Shown: positions 44,310-52,777, counted from the stretch's first letter. The stretch: 64,000 bases of DNA from Flavihumibacter stibioxidans (GCF_014332695.1 NZ_MBUA01000023.1:62001-126000), one strand, 5' to 3'. Numbers and translations: made by a program. Notes: generated from the sequence alone by a model not told the origin.

Positions 44310-45656
44310 ATGAAGAATTTCCTGTTGGCAGTACTGCTGAAAACCTTACTGCTGGCCCTTCCCAACGTTTCAGTATCCCAATCCTCCTCCCCTGGAAATG
44401 GCGTTCCGGAAAAAGCCGGATTTTCGGCTGAAGGTTTCAGCCGGCTGGACCGCATCGTTCAGCAGTATATAGACAGCCAGTGGATTGCCGGGGCTTCCAT
44501 GATAATTGTAAGGGACGGGCAGATCGCATACCACAAGGCGCTGGGCTTCAGTGATATTTCAGGAAAGGAACAGCTGAAGAAGGACCATATTTTCAGGATA
44601 GCTTCCCAAACCAAAGCGATCACCAGCACTGCCATCATGATCTTGCTGGAGGAAGGGAAACTTTTACTGGATGACGCCGTGTCAAAATATATTCCCGCAT
44701 TTGCAGGCGTAAAAGTGCTCGACAAATTCAATGAGAACGACACGACCTATACGACGAAACCGTTAAAAAGGAATATCACCATCCGGGATCTCCTGACCCA
44801 TACTTCCGGTATTGGTTATGCGCAGATAGGCTCCAAAACATATAAAGCCATCGCAGCAAAAGCCGGCGTTTATGGCGGAATTGGAACACCCCATGAATCA
44901 CTCGCCGACCAGGTGAACAGGATCGCGACCATTCCGCTCGAACACCAGCCGGGGGAAAAATTTACCTATGGACTAAATATTGACGTACTGGGATATATTG
45001 TTGAACTGGTCAGCAAGCAGTCCCTGGAGCAATTTTTCCGCCGCCGGATTTTTGAACCGCTCGGCATGCAGGATACCTGGTTCTATCTGCCCGCCGACCG
45101 CCGGAAAAGGCTGGTCAGACTGCATGGGGAAGATTCCCTCGGACGGCTTTCCGCCCTTAAAAAACCACTTGGTGTGGAAGGTAAAAACATTGATCCCGAT
45201 TTCCCGAATTCCGATGGCAGGTTCTTCGCCGGCGGCGCCGGTCTTTCTTCTACCGCTTATGATTATGCGCTTTTTATGCAGATGATCCTGAATGGCGGAA
45301 TACTTAACGGTAAAAGGATCCTCAGCCCCAATTCAGTTAAGCTGATGACCACCAACCAGATCGGCTCCCTGAACAATGGCAATAATAAATTCGGACTGGG
45401 CTTTGGCCTGGTTACGGAAAAAGAAGCGGCGAGGCTGGGCCTTTCAGCGGGAAGCTTTGAATGGGGCGGTGCCTTCAGCTCCTCTTATTGGATCGATCCG
45501 GAAAAAAAGATCGTGGCGCAGCTTTTCATCAACCAGTGGCCGAACAGGCATGGGGATATCCATGACAAGTTCAAGGTGCAGGTGTATTCCGCCTTAATGG
45601 ACCAGTCCCGTTCAACCACAGGTGGGATGCCCATTTATGACACCAGCCCTTACTGA
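44310..45656 (+). CDS. Serine hydrolase of the beta-lactamase/penicillin-binding family
   Basis: 448 residues with a signal peptide. The class C-like fold is shown by the nucleophile motif Ser99-Gln-Thr-Lys102 in FRIASQTKAITSTAIMILLE, the YGLNIDVLGYIVELV segment supplying the second-motif Tyr, and the C-terminal GLGFGLVTE with SFEWGGAFSS. Family members include esterases, D-amino-acid peptidases and beta-lactamases; antibiotic hydrolysis should not be assumed. The 3' end overlaps gldD (convergent) by 7 bases. Confidence 0.9.
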   Translation: MKNFLLAVLLKTLLLALPNVSVSQSSSPGNGVPEKAGFSAEGFSRLDRIVQQYIDSQWIAGASMIIVRDGQIAYHKALGFSDISGKEQLKKDHIFRIASQTKAITSTAIMILLEEGKLLLDDAVSKYIPAFAGVKVLDKFNENDTTYTTKPLKRNITIRDLLTHTSGIGYAQIGSKTYKAIAAKAGVYGGIGTPHESLADQVNRIATIPLEHQPGEKFTYGLNIDVLGYIVELVSKQSLEQFFRRRIFEPLGMQDTWFYLPADRRKRLVRLHGEDSLGRLSALKKPLGVEGKNIDPDFPNSDGRFFAGGAGLSSTAYDYALFMQMILNGGILNGKRILSPNSVKLMTTNQIGSLNNGNNKFGLGFGLVTEKEAARLGLSAGSFEWGGAFSSSYWIDPEKKIVAQLFINQWPNRHGDIHDKFKVQVYSALMDQSRSTTGGMPIYDTSPY

Positions 45657-46309
45657 TCCTTCCACCTTAGCGTATTCACCAGGTGTGTAAGGTCTTCCTT
45701 GAGAAAAGCGTTTACAGGTCGCAGTGAGTCTTCGTTGGGTGTGGCATCAAAATAGAGCGCGCCGCGCAGGAAATGTTTAACCGAGTCGCTTACCAGAAAC
45801 TGGTTGGCGGTGGCGGTATTTCCCCCGATCCGGAAAAATATCCCGTCCAGTCCGTTGTCTGTCCTGAAAACGCTGTCTTCAATGGAACTTGCTTTGTAGG
45901 AATGTTTGAATGACAGGGTATAGGATCCGTTGAGCAATTTTTCGAACGTGTTCAGGCCGATGGAGTCAACATATTCGCCTTTTGCATTTTTAATTTTATA
46001 CCGCGCCTTACCTCCGATCCTGTTATAACTGATATATATTCTGCCGCCGTATTCAGGAATGTCAATATTGATCCAGTAAGGATTTTCGGGCTGTTCTTCG
46101 AAATAGGTGCTGTCCTGGGAAATTTTACCATAAACAGGATATTCAAAGGTATAGGGAAAGCCTTCCCGCTCAAATACCTGGTACCTGTGTTCGGGCAGGC
46201 TGATCTTAAAATAGCCTCTTGGTTTGGGTGTAAACGGGCTATTGCAGGAGCCGATGGTGAATGAAGCCAGCAGCAACATAACCAGGATGGCAGGAATTGA
46301 AATCTTCAT
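45650..46309 (-). CDS. gldD: Gliding-motility lipoprotein GldD
   Basis: 219 residues with a lipobox ending at Cys22 (FTIGSC). The opening PKPRGYFKISLPEHRYQVFE and FPYTFEYPVYGKISQD, with YWINIDIPEYGGRIYISYN, match GldD. In Flavobacterium johnsoniae GldD is needed for gliding and is linked to type IX secretion. It follows gldE by 15 bases, the order known from other Bacteroidota. Confidence 0.93.
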   Translation of the reverse strand: MKISIPAILVMLLLASFTIGSCNSPFTPKPRGYFKISLPEHRYQVFEREGFPYTFEYPVYGKISQDSTYFEEQPENPYWINIDIPEYGGRIYISYNRIGGKARYKIKNAKGEYVDSIGLNTFEKLLNGSYTLSFKHSYKASSIEDSVFRTDNGLDGIFFRIGGNTATANQFLVSDSVKHFLRGALYFDATPNEDSLRPVNAFLKEDLTHLVNTLRWKDQ

Positions 46310-46324
46310 GAGGAAATTTAAGTT

Positions 46325-47662
46325 TTAGAGGGGGCGAATGGTCACTTTTACTTTCTGTATTCTGTTACGGTTCAGTTCGAGAACGGTAAGCTGGAAATCA
46401 CCCACTTCAATCATTTCATTTTCGGCTGGAATTTTCCCGGCCACTTCCAGGATCAGTCCGGCAAGTGAGTCGCTTTCTCCTTTTACTTCGTCAAATGTAT
46501 TAAGCGACAGCCCCATTGCCTTGCAAACATCATTAGTGGTGGTACGTCCTTCAAAAATATAGTTATTGTCGTCTATCTTACGGTTTGCGCTCTCTTCATC
46601 ATCAAACTCATCCCTGATATCACCGATGATCTCTTCCATGATGTCTTCCAGGGTTACAATACCGCTGGTGCCGCCGAATTCATCCACCACAACGGCGAAA
46701 TGGGTGCGGCGGTTGCGAAAATCCTGCAGCAGGTCTTCGATGAGTTTTTGTTCGTGCACAAAATAGGGCTGCCGGAGCAGGGTATGCCAGTTGAAGTCAT
46801 CGGCTTCATTCAGGAACGGCAGTACATCCTTGGAATGAATGATCCCCATCACTTCATCAAGGCTGTTGCGGTAAACGGGCACCCTTGAATAATGCAGTGC
46901 TTCTATTTGTTTTACCAGGTCCCGGAAACTACTGTGATAATCAATGCCACTAACGTCGAGGCGTGTACGCATGATCTGTTTTACGGTGATATTTCCAAAT
47001 TTTGCGATTCCGCGCATGATATTCTTTTCATCCTCCGATGCATTCACATCTTCTTCAAGTTCCTCAAACTGGTTGCTGGCATAATCGGCTCCCATATTGC
47101 GTTCTATGCTATCAGTCATTCCGACCAGCCATTTGCTGGCACGATTGAAAAGCAGGTGTACTATTTCAACCAGGTAGGATGCATCACGGGCGAAACGGAG
47201 GTTGTTCTGGGATGCATACACTTTGGGAAGAACCTCACCGAAAAGGACCAGGAAAAAAGTAACAATTACAACTTTCAGCAATAAGTCGATCAGCCAGAAA
47301 TTATTCTTGATGGGCAGCAACTGATCGATCAGGAAATTGGAAAGGATGATGATGGTGATATTAACCAGGGCATTCCCGATACGCAGGGATCCCAGCAGGA
47401 TCTTGGGTTCGTCCAGCAGGTTCACGATCCTTTTCCAGGAGGTGCCCTGCTTGGTTTTCAGCATATTGATATCCCGGTGGGTCAGGCTGAAAAACGCAAC
47501 CATGGAGCCGGAAATAAAATAGGATATAACCAGTAATACAAGGATTACAATTACCAGGAAGGTAGTACCCTGCAGGTTTGCTGCCAGGAAAAAGGGACTC
47601 CAGAGAAATTTAATATTAGCGTCAACCGAAACGTACTCCAAAACAATTGGTTTTGTTAACAA
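46325..47662 (-). CDS. gldE: Gliding-motility-associated protein GldE (CorC/HlyC type)
   Basis: 445 residues. Four N-terminal helices form the DUF21/CNNM domain (to about 190), then a CBS pair (IMRTRLDVSGIDYHSSF, SRVPVYRNSLDEVMGIIHSK) and a C-terminal CorC/HlyC domain with VVDEFGGTSGIVTLEDIMEE. The homologues are ion-transport-like membrane proteins. GldE was found as a partner of GldD. It lies 28 bases downstream of ssb and probably shares its transcript. Confidence 0.92.
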   Translation of the reverse strand: MLTKPIVLEYVSVDANIKFLWSPFFLAANLQGTTFLVIVILVLLVISYFISGSMVAFFSLTHRDINMLKTKQGTSWKRIVNLLDEPKILLGSLRIGNALVNITIIILSNFLIDQLLPIKNNFWLIDLLLKVVIVTFFLVLFGEVLPKVYASQNNLRFARDASYLVEIVHLLFNRASKWLVGMTDSIERNMGADYASNQFEELEEDVNASEDEKNIMRGIAKFGNITVKQIMRTRLDVSGIDYHSSFRDLVKQIEALHYSRVPVYRNSLDEVMGIIHSKDVLPFLNEADDFNWHTLLRQPYFVHEQKLIEDLLQDFRNRRTHFAVVVDEFGGTSGIVTLEDIMEEIIGDIRDEFDDEESANRKIDDNNYIFEGRTTTNDVCKAMGLSLNTFDEVKGESDSLAGLILEVAGKIPAENEMIEVGDFQLTVLELNRNRIQKVKVTIRPL

Positions 47663-47690
47663 AGGAACAAATTTGCACTATTTTCTTCAT

Positions 47691-48125
47691 TCAGAATGGC
47701 AGGTCGGGATTTGCCTCCGGGGGCGCGTCCTCACCGGTCATTCCTTCAAGACCTTCGCCGGGCAGGTTGTTGTAGCCATGGCCTTGTATATCTGTCCTTT
47801 TATCAAGCATGATGAGATTGTCGCCCACTACTTCGGTGGCGAATTTTTTATTACCTTCCTTGTCTTCCCAGCTGCGGGTCCGGAGGCGTCCTTCAATATA
47901 CACCAAGCTTCCTTTGTGGAGGTATTTCTGGGCCAGTTCCGCCAGTCCGCGCCATAAAACCACCGTATGCCATTCTGTTTGGGAAATGAGTTTACCGGCA
48001 CGGTCTTTATAGGTTTCTGTGGTGGCCAGGGAAAATTTTGCCACTGCGATATTTCCCTCGAGGTACTGTACATCCGGGTCTTTACCCAGGTTTCCGATCA
48101 GCATCACCCTGTTAACTCCTCTCAT
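47691..48125 (-). CDS. ssb: Single-stranded DNA-binding protein
   Basis: 144 residues. The OB fold covers about 1-110 (GVNRVMLIGNLGKDPDVQYL, WHTVVLWRGLAELAQKYLHK, GSLVYIEGRLRTRSWEDKEG). A flexible tail ends in the acidic tip NPDLPF, the site that recruits repair and replication partners. It stands between mutY and gldE, with the palindrome array on its 5' side. Confidence 0.97.
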   Translation of the reverse strand: MRGVNRVMLIGNLGKDPDVQYLEGNIAVAKFSLATTETYKDRAGKLISQTEWHTVVLWRGLAELAQKYLHKGSLVYIEGRLRTRSWEDKEGNKKFATEVVGDNLIMLDKRTDIQGHGYNNLPGEGLEGMTGEDAPPEANPDLPF

Positions 48126-48214
48126 ATAGTTTCATTTGAGGTTATGATTCGCCTGTTGTTTGGTAGTACTCTTTAAAATTAATTTTTTTTCAGTGGATTT
48201 GAGCCAATTTTCTA

Positions 48215-48245
48215 TTCACCCGTCGGGTGGCACCCGACGGGTGAA
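48215..48245. repeat. CACCCG palindromic element, copy 4
   Basis: 31 bases identical to copy 1, centred on G48230, outer pair TTC/GAA. Confidence 0.95.
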
Positions 48246-48278
48246 ATGATCACCCGACTGGCAAAAAGATTACACAAC

Positions 48279-48425
48279 AGGTGGAAACATCAGACTGTGT
48301 GGGTTTCGGGGTAGCGGGCTTTCATCACCCGTCGGGTGGCACCCGACGGGTGAATGTGACCCGACGGGTGAAATGATCACCCGACGGGTGGAAAGATCAG
48401 AGCGGGTGGGTTTCGAGGTAGCGGG
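48279..48425. repeat. Tandem duplication of mutY 3' end and array
   Basis: 48279-48318 matches 48386-48425 at roughly 34 of 40 positions, offset by 107 bases; the similarity continues upstream with a 2-base shift to the palindromes at 48215 and 48325. The right unit overlaps the last mutY codons (RYLETHPL and stop). The left unit still reads RYPETHTV and stop in the same frame. Confidence 0.85.
48325..48353. repeat. CACCCG palindromic element, copy 5, with two half copies
   Basis: A perfect palindrome centred on G48339. Two further half units follow: ACCCGACGGGTG at 48359-48370 and CACCCGACGGGTG at 48378-48390. Confidence 0.92.
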
Positions 48426-49455
48426 TGATGTACCGCGGGAAAGCTATGGCGGAAAGTTCTTCGCGGCGGACCAACCGGTAACCCGAGTTTTCGGGAAGCG
48501 GCGTCTGCAGCTCAACTCTGATGAAACGGCCGCTGATGGTCTGGTGGGTCAGTTGCTGCTTCTGGACGACCGATATTTCCCGAACCTCTCCAACGGCAGT
48601 ATCCAGCAAAATTTTCAGTTCCTTTTTAAAGCCTGCAGCATCGGCTTCAAGGATTTCGCTGCGCTCCAGCAACACCCATTCGTGAAGGTTTTGCCAGATA
48701 TCAGACTCCTTCCGCTGGCGGATATAATATCCCCCCTTCCAGGAAAGGATGAAATAATAGAAAAAGCGGTTACGGCGCAGGATGGACCTGGATTTTACAG
48801 GAATCCTGTCGATACAGCCCAATTGAAAAGCCTGGCAATCCCCACGCAGGATACAGGTTTCACAAGCGGGCTGCTGGGGTTTGCAGACCACTGCGCCAAA
48901 ATCCATAATAGCCTGGTTGTAAACAGCAGGATCATCCTGGTATAGCAGTGCTTTAGCCAGCTGGCTGAACAGTTTCTTCCCTTCCGGGGTATCGATCGGG
49001 GTGCAGATTCCAAAATACCTGGACAACACCCTGAAAACATTGCCATCCAGCACGGCTTGCGGCTGACCGAATGCAAATGAAGCAATGGCCGCAGCGGTAT
49101 ATGGCCCCACCCCTTTTAATTTCAGTATATCCTCGTAGCTGTCCGGGAAAACTCCGGATTTCTCAAAAGCAATTGTCCGGGCTGTGGCCAACAGGTTCCT
49201 GCAACGGCTGTAATAACCCAGTCCCTCCCAGGTTTTAAACACCAGTTCGTCCGGGGCCATGGCCAGGTCAGTGATCGTCGGAAACCTTTCAATAAATTTT
49301 TCATAATACGCCAGCCCCTGCTCCACGCGGGTTTGCTGCAATACCACCTCGCTCAGCCAGATTTTATAGGGGTCTTTCTCCCCCTTCCAGGGCATCTGCC
49401 GGGTATTACCGGAACGGTTCCATTCCAACAGGAGTTTGGTAAAGTCGTTTGGCAT
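48397..49455 (-). CDS. mutY: A/G-specific adenine glycosylase
   Basis: 352 residues; removes A mispaired with 8-oxoguanine. Catalytic Glu36 lies in SEVVLQQTRVEQ, the helix-hairpin-helix is LKGVGPYTAAAI, and Asp137 in VLDGNVFRVL is the second catalytic residue. The 4Fe-4S cluster ligands are Cys191, 198, 201 and 207 with the canonical 6-2-5 spacing. A C-terminal NUDIX-like domain (about 235-350) recognises oxoG. Its last codons lie inside the duplicated repeat array. Confidence 0.97.
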   Translation of the reverse strand: MPNDFTKLLLEWNRSGNTRQMPWKGEKDPYKIWLSEVVLQQTRVEQGLAYYEKFIERFPTITDLAMAPDELVFKTWEGLGYYSRCRNLLATARTIAFEKSGVFPDSYEDILKLKGVGPYTAAAIASFAFGQPQAVLDGNVFRVLSRYFGICTPIDTPEGKKLFSQLAKALLYQDDPAVYNQAIMDFGAVVCKPQQPACETCILRGDCQAFQLGCIDRIPVKSRSILRRNRFFYYFILSWKGGYYIRQRKESDIWQNLHEWVLLERSEILEADAAGFKKELKILLDTAVGEVREISVVQKQQLTHQTISGRFIRVELQTPLPENSGYRLVRREELSAIAFPRYITRYLETHPL

Positions 49456-49628
49456 ATTTGGGTAATGCGGAAAAAAATTTCAATTTAATTCAAAATCAAT
49501 AAATTGCATAAGAGTTGCACGGATTGATCAATTGAATTAAATTAACAAACAAATACCTATTTGTTGGGGAATCCGGGTTAACGGGCCAGCATTCCGCCAC
49601 TTGACAAATGACTCAAAACAGGTGAAAT
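49456..49628. promoter_or_regulatory. Divergent mutY/HU intergenic region with palindromes
   Basis: AT-rich. It contains an 8-2-8 palindrome AACAAATA-CC-TATTTGTT at 49548-49565 and the overlapping palindromes TTGATCAA and TCAATTGA at about 49524-49535. They may be operator sites for either gene; no regulator is known. Confidence 0.35.
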
Positions 49629-49949
49629 ATGAGAAAGGCCGACCTCATCAACCAGATTGCAGAAAAAACCGGCATCCCAAAGGTGGATGTCCTGGTAACC
49701 CTGGAAGCAATGTTCAAGGAGGTGAAAGATGTGCTGTCACAGGGTGAGAACATTTACATCCGCGGGTTCGGAAGCTTCATTACAAAGAAACGTGCAGCCA
49801 AAATCGGCCGCAACATCAAGAAAAACGTGGCGGTGGAAATTCCGGAGCATTTTATTCCTGCTTTCAAACCTGCCAAAGAATTTGTGCAGGAGGTTAAAAA
49901 ACTCAAAACAGTAAAGGAAGGGCAACCAAACCCCGATGAAGAAATGTAA
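49629..49949 (+). CDS. HU/IHF-family DNA-binding protein
   Basis: 106 residues. A DNA-bending dimer protein with the family pattern KADLINQIAEKTGIPKVDVL, then IYIRGFGSFITKKRAAKIGR, NI and the DNA-binding beta arm to IPAFKPAKEF. The C-terminal 15 residues are a charged tail. It lies divergent to mutY, an arrangement known as himA-mutY in Bacteroidota. The TPR gene follows by 23 bases. Confidence 0.95.
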   Translation: MRKADLINQIAEKTGIPKVDVLVTLEAMFKEVKDVLSQGENIYIRGFGSFITKKRAAKIGRNIKKNVAVEIPEHFIPAFKPAKEFVQEVKKLKTVKEGQPNPDEEM

Positions 49950-49972
49950 TTTCGCTGCCTTAACTGATTAAG

Positions 49973-50821
49973 GTGAAAAAACAGCAAATTATTGTTATCA
50001 GCGGGGGCATTATCCTCTTGCTGGGGATTTATTTCTTCGGACAAACGGTACCATCCAAAAAGCCCGCTGCGGCAACGCCTGCCGCAGGCACCTCACAATC
50101 ATTTGATATACAGCTTGCTATCCAGGGAGCTACGGCTAAATTACCGGAGCACCAGCAAACCTATGTAAGTGGGCTGACCCAATCTGTGGTAAGGGGTGAT
50201 GTCAAAGAGCAGCAAATCAAGGCATTCCGCCAGCTGGCTGCATTCTGGAGTGATTCAGCCAGAGCCTTCCTTCCTTTCGCCTATTACACTGCCGAAGCAG
50301 CCAAGTTGGAAAATTCTGAAAAAAGTCTCACCTTTGCAGCCCAATTATTATTGGATAACCTGAGAGGAATCGAACAGCCGGAGGTAAAAAGCTGGCTGGC
50401 CGGACAATCGAAGGAGTTATTTGAAAAGGCTATTGTATTAAACCCGAACAGTGATTCGCTGAAAGTTGGACTGGGCAGCACCTTTATTTTTGGTGCACCG
50501 GCAGACAACCCACAGGCGGTCATGCAGGGAATTCAGCAGGTGCTGGAAGTGAGCCGCCGTGATTCAACCAATGTCTATGCACAAAAAATGCTGGGTATCG
50601 GCGGAATCCTTTCAGGGCAATATGATAAAGCCGTAGAGCGCCTGGAAAAAGTGGCAAAGTCAGAACCCGAAGACCTGGAAGTGATGCTGATGCTGGCGGA
50701 AGGATATGAGCGGAGCGGACAGAAAGCAAAAGCCATCGAATGGTATGAACATGCTGCAGAGCATATCAGCAACCCGGCCCTTAAAGCGGAGCTGACCAAG
50801 CGGATACAGCAGTTGAAATAG
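49973..50821 (+). CDS. Membrane-anchored TPR protein
   Basis: 282 residues from a GTG start (VKKQQIIVISGGIILLLGIY), with one N-terminal helix at about 6-22. A Pro/Ala-rich linker follows (KKPAAATPAAG), then helical repeats. The clearest TPR units are at about 205-275 (YAQKMLGIGGILSGQYDKAV, EVMLMLAEGYERSGQKAKAI). Likely a periplasmic or cytoplasmic scaffold facing one side of the inner membrane; the partner is unknown. It is commonly seen between HU and rng in this phylum. Confidence 0.85.
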   Translation: MKKQQIIVISGGIILLLGIYFFGQTVPSKKPAAATPAAGTSQSFDIQLAIQGATAKLPEHQQTYVSGLTQSVVRGDVKEQQIKAFRQLAAFWSDSARAFLPFAYYTAEAAKLENSEKSLTFAAQLLLDNLRGIEQPEVKSWLAGQSKELFEKAIVLNPNSDSLKVGLGSTFIFGAPADNPQAVMQGIQQVLEVSRRDSTNVYAQKMLGIGGILSGQYDKAVERLEKVAKSEPEDLEVMLMLAEGYERSGQKAKAIEWYEHAAEHISNPALKAELTKRIQQLK

Positions 50822-50854
50822 TTTGAATTGTTAACATAATAAATTTTTGTAAAG

Positions 50855-50947
50855 ATGCCTTGTGGTAAAAAAAGAAAGCGTCATAAGATTGCGACGCACA
50901 AGCGTAAAAAAAGACTGAGAAAGAATCGTCATAAGAAGAGAAAGTAA
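50855..50947 (+). CDS. 30-residue basic protein, AURKAIP1/COX24 (mS38-like) family
   Basis: The frame ATG 50855 to TAA 50947 encodes 30 residues starting MPCGKKRKRHKIATHKRK and continuing as Lys/Arg/His-rich sequence. It matches the very short COX24/AURKAIP1-domain proteins of Bacteroidota, relatives of mitochondrial small-subunit ribosomal protein mS38. It is therefore a candidate ribosomal protein. It lies 33 bases after the TPR gene and is followed by an intrinsic terminator. Easily missed because of its size. Confidence 0.88.
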   Translation: MPCGKKRKRHKIATHKRKKRLRKNRHKKRK

Positions 50948-50972
50948 TTACTTTTTCTTTTCATACCTTCTT

Positions 50973-51008
50973 AAAGCCGGAATATGTATATTTATTCCGG
51001 CTTTATTC
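50973..51008 (+). terminator. Intrinsic terminator before rng
   Basis: A 12-bp stem AAAGCCGGAATA / TATTCCGGCTTT (50973-50984 and 50993-51004) with an 8-base loop and a short T-rich tail. It closes the HU-TPR-mS38-like unit. Confidence 0.8.
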
Positions 51009-51140
51009 TCTTTAGCTGAATCGTTTATTTTCCGGCCATCCATCCGATTATTGCTTAATTAACAGGATGCCGGTGAAGTACAGAACCACTCAGCTGTTTT
51101 CCTTTTGGTGAGATTGGACTGATGTAAAAAGATTACTCGC

Positions 51141-52691
51141 TTGAACAAGGAATTAATTATCAACTCGGCGCCCCAGGGTGTTGAGATCGCTCTCCTGGAA
51201 GACAAAAAGCTGGTAGAACTGCATAATGAAAAGGCAGATGCAAGCTTTGCTGTGGGGGATTTATACTTAGGTAAGGTAAGAAAACTCATACCTGGATTGA
51301 ACGCTGCATTTGTGGATGTGGGGTTTGAAAAGGATGCTTTTTTGCACTATACCGACCTGAGTCCCTACGCCAAATCTCTCCTGAAATTTACTACGCAATC
51401 CATCAATGACGGTACACCCGGCGGATTCGATTTCGGCAGGTTCGAAGTAGAAGCCGAAATTGTCAAGACCGGAAAGATCAATGAAGTTTTAGGTGGAAAA
51501 CCCAATGTGCTGGTACAGATCCTCAAGGAACCCATTGCTGCAAAAGGACCGCGCTTGAGCTGCGAAATTTCGCTGCCCGGCCGCTTTGTGGTAATCACTC
51601 CCTTCAATGATGTGGTGGCAGTATCGCGGAAGATTCATTCCTCCGATGAACGCAAGCGCCTGCAGAAGATCATAGAGGCCATTAAACCGAAGAATTTCGG
51701 CGTCATTGTGCGGACTGCAGCTGAGGGTAAAAATACCGCGGAACTGCATGAAGACCTGGTTGCACTGGTGGAGACCTGGAAAACCATCCAGCAGAACCTG
51801 AAAGGTTCGGTTGCCCCGGCCAAAATACTGAGTGAGCAGACCAAGACCACCAGTATGCTGCGGGACCTGCTGAATGAGGATTTTAACCGTATTGTAGTAA
51901 ACGACCGTAATATTTACAACGATACCAAGAGTTATATCCAGCGGATTGCACCGGATAAAGCAGATATAGTTTCCTTCTACCACAACGGCTCGCCGATTTT
52001 TGACCAGTTCGGTGTTACCAAGCAGGTAAAAGCTGCCTTTGGCAAAACGGTGAACCTGCCCAGTGGTGCCTACCTGATCATAGAGCATACCGAGGCCCTG
52101 CATGTAGTGGATGTAAACAGCGGATACAAGAGTGTCAGCAATAACCAGGAACAAAATGCCCTGGAAACCAACCTGGAAGCAGCGGAGGAAATTGCCCGCC
52201 AGTTAAGGCTGCGCGACCTGGGTGGTATCATCGTGGTAGATTTCATTGATATGAAACTGCCCGAAAATAAAAAGCGCCTGATGGACGCCATGGAAGGACT
52301 GATGAAACCTGACCGGGCAAAGCACGCCGTTTTACCCATTTCCAAATTCGGACTTATGCAGATCACCCGGCAGCGCATGAAGCCGGAGCTGAACATCAAC
52401 ACCATGGAAGTTTGCCCAAGTTGCAGTGGCACCGGAAAAATCTCGTCCTCGCTCGTACTGGAAGACGAAATCGAAAAGAACCTCAATTACCTCATTACCC
52501 ATAAGCACAGCAATCTCACGCTGGCGGTGCATCCGATCATGCATGCCTACCTGACCAAGGGCTGGATCTTCAGCAAACTCTGGAAATGGAAGCGCAATTT
52601 CAAACAGAACATCAAATTACAGGCGAATACCAATTATCACCTGACAGAATTCCATTTCTTTGACGCCCACGAGGAAGAGATTAAGCTGTAG
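51141..52691 (+). CDS. rng: Ribonuclease E/G family endoribonuclease
   Basis: 516 residues from a TTG start (LNKELIINSAPQGVEIALLE); no ATG gives the conserved N-terminus. The S1 domain begins VGDLYLGKVRKLIPGLNAAF. The RNase H-like and DNase I-like regions contain LHVVDVNSGYKS and GGIIVVDFIDMKLPENKKRL, whose Asp residues bind Mg. The Zn-link motif is CPSCSGTGK near 422-430. It acts in rRNA maturation and mRNA decay. Its length suits RNase G rather than the longer RNase E. Confidence 0.96.
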   Translation: MNKELIINSAPQGVEIALLEDKKLVELHNEKADASFAVGDLYLGKVRKLIPGLNAAFVDVGFEKDAFLHYTDLSPYAKSLLKFTTQSINDGTPGGFDFGRFEVEAEIVKTGKINEVLGGKPNVLVQILKEPIAAKGPRLSCEISLPGRFVVITPFNDVVAVSRKIHSSDERKRLQKIIEAIKPKNFGVIVRTAAEGKNTAELHEDLVALVETWKTIQQNLKGSVAPAKILSEQTKTTSMLRDLLNEDFNRIVVNDRNIYNDTKSYIQRIAPDKADIVSFYHNGSPIFDQFGVTKQVKAAFGKTVNLPSGAYLIIEHTEALHVVDVNSGYKSVSNNQEQNALETNLEAAEEIARQLRLRDLGGIIVVDFIDMKLPENKKRLMDAMEGLMKPDRAKHAVLPISKFGLMQITRQRMKPELNINTMEVCPSCSGTGKISSSLVLEDEIEKNLNYLITHKHSNLTLAVHPIMHAYLTKGWIFSKLWKWKRNFKQNIKLQANTNYHLTEFHFFDAHEEEIKL

Positions 52692-52718
52692 GGAAATCTG
52701 TCGCACCCAAAAGAATTA

Positions 52719-52754
52719 AAAACGCCCCTCTGATACTGATCAGAGGGGCGTTTT
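52719..52754. terminator. Bidirectional terminator between rng and SusD 3
   Basis: A perfect 16-bp stem (52719-52734 and 52739-52754) with ACTG loop has A runs on the left and T runs on the right. It can stop transcription from both convergent units. Confidence 0.92.
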
Positions 52755-52777
52755 CTATGTATGTTCAACTATTTTAC

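Larger units (their letters stand above)
48126..48396. other. mutY-ssb intergenic region with duplicated palindromic array
   Basis: 271 bases. From 48215 it is filled with two tandem units of about 107 bases, each made of a CACCCG palindrome, partial palindrome copies, and a copy of the mutY 3' end. The remaining 48126-48214 must hold any ssb promoter; no exact TAnnTTTG box was found. Confidence 0.85.

Noticed and set aside
44310-45656. Antibiotic-resistance beta-lactamase
   Set aside because: The SxxK fold alone fits many esterases and peptidases; no class-defining resistance context.
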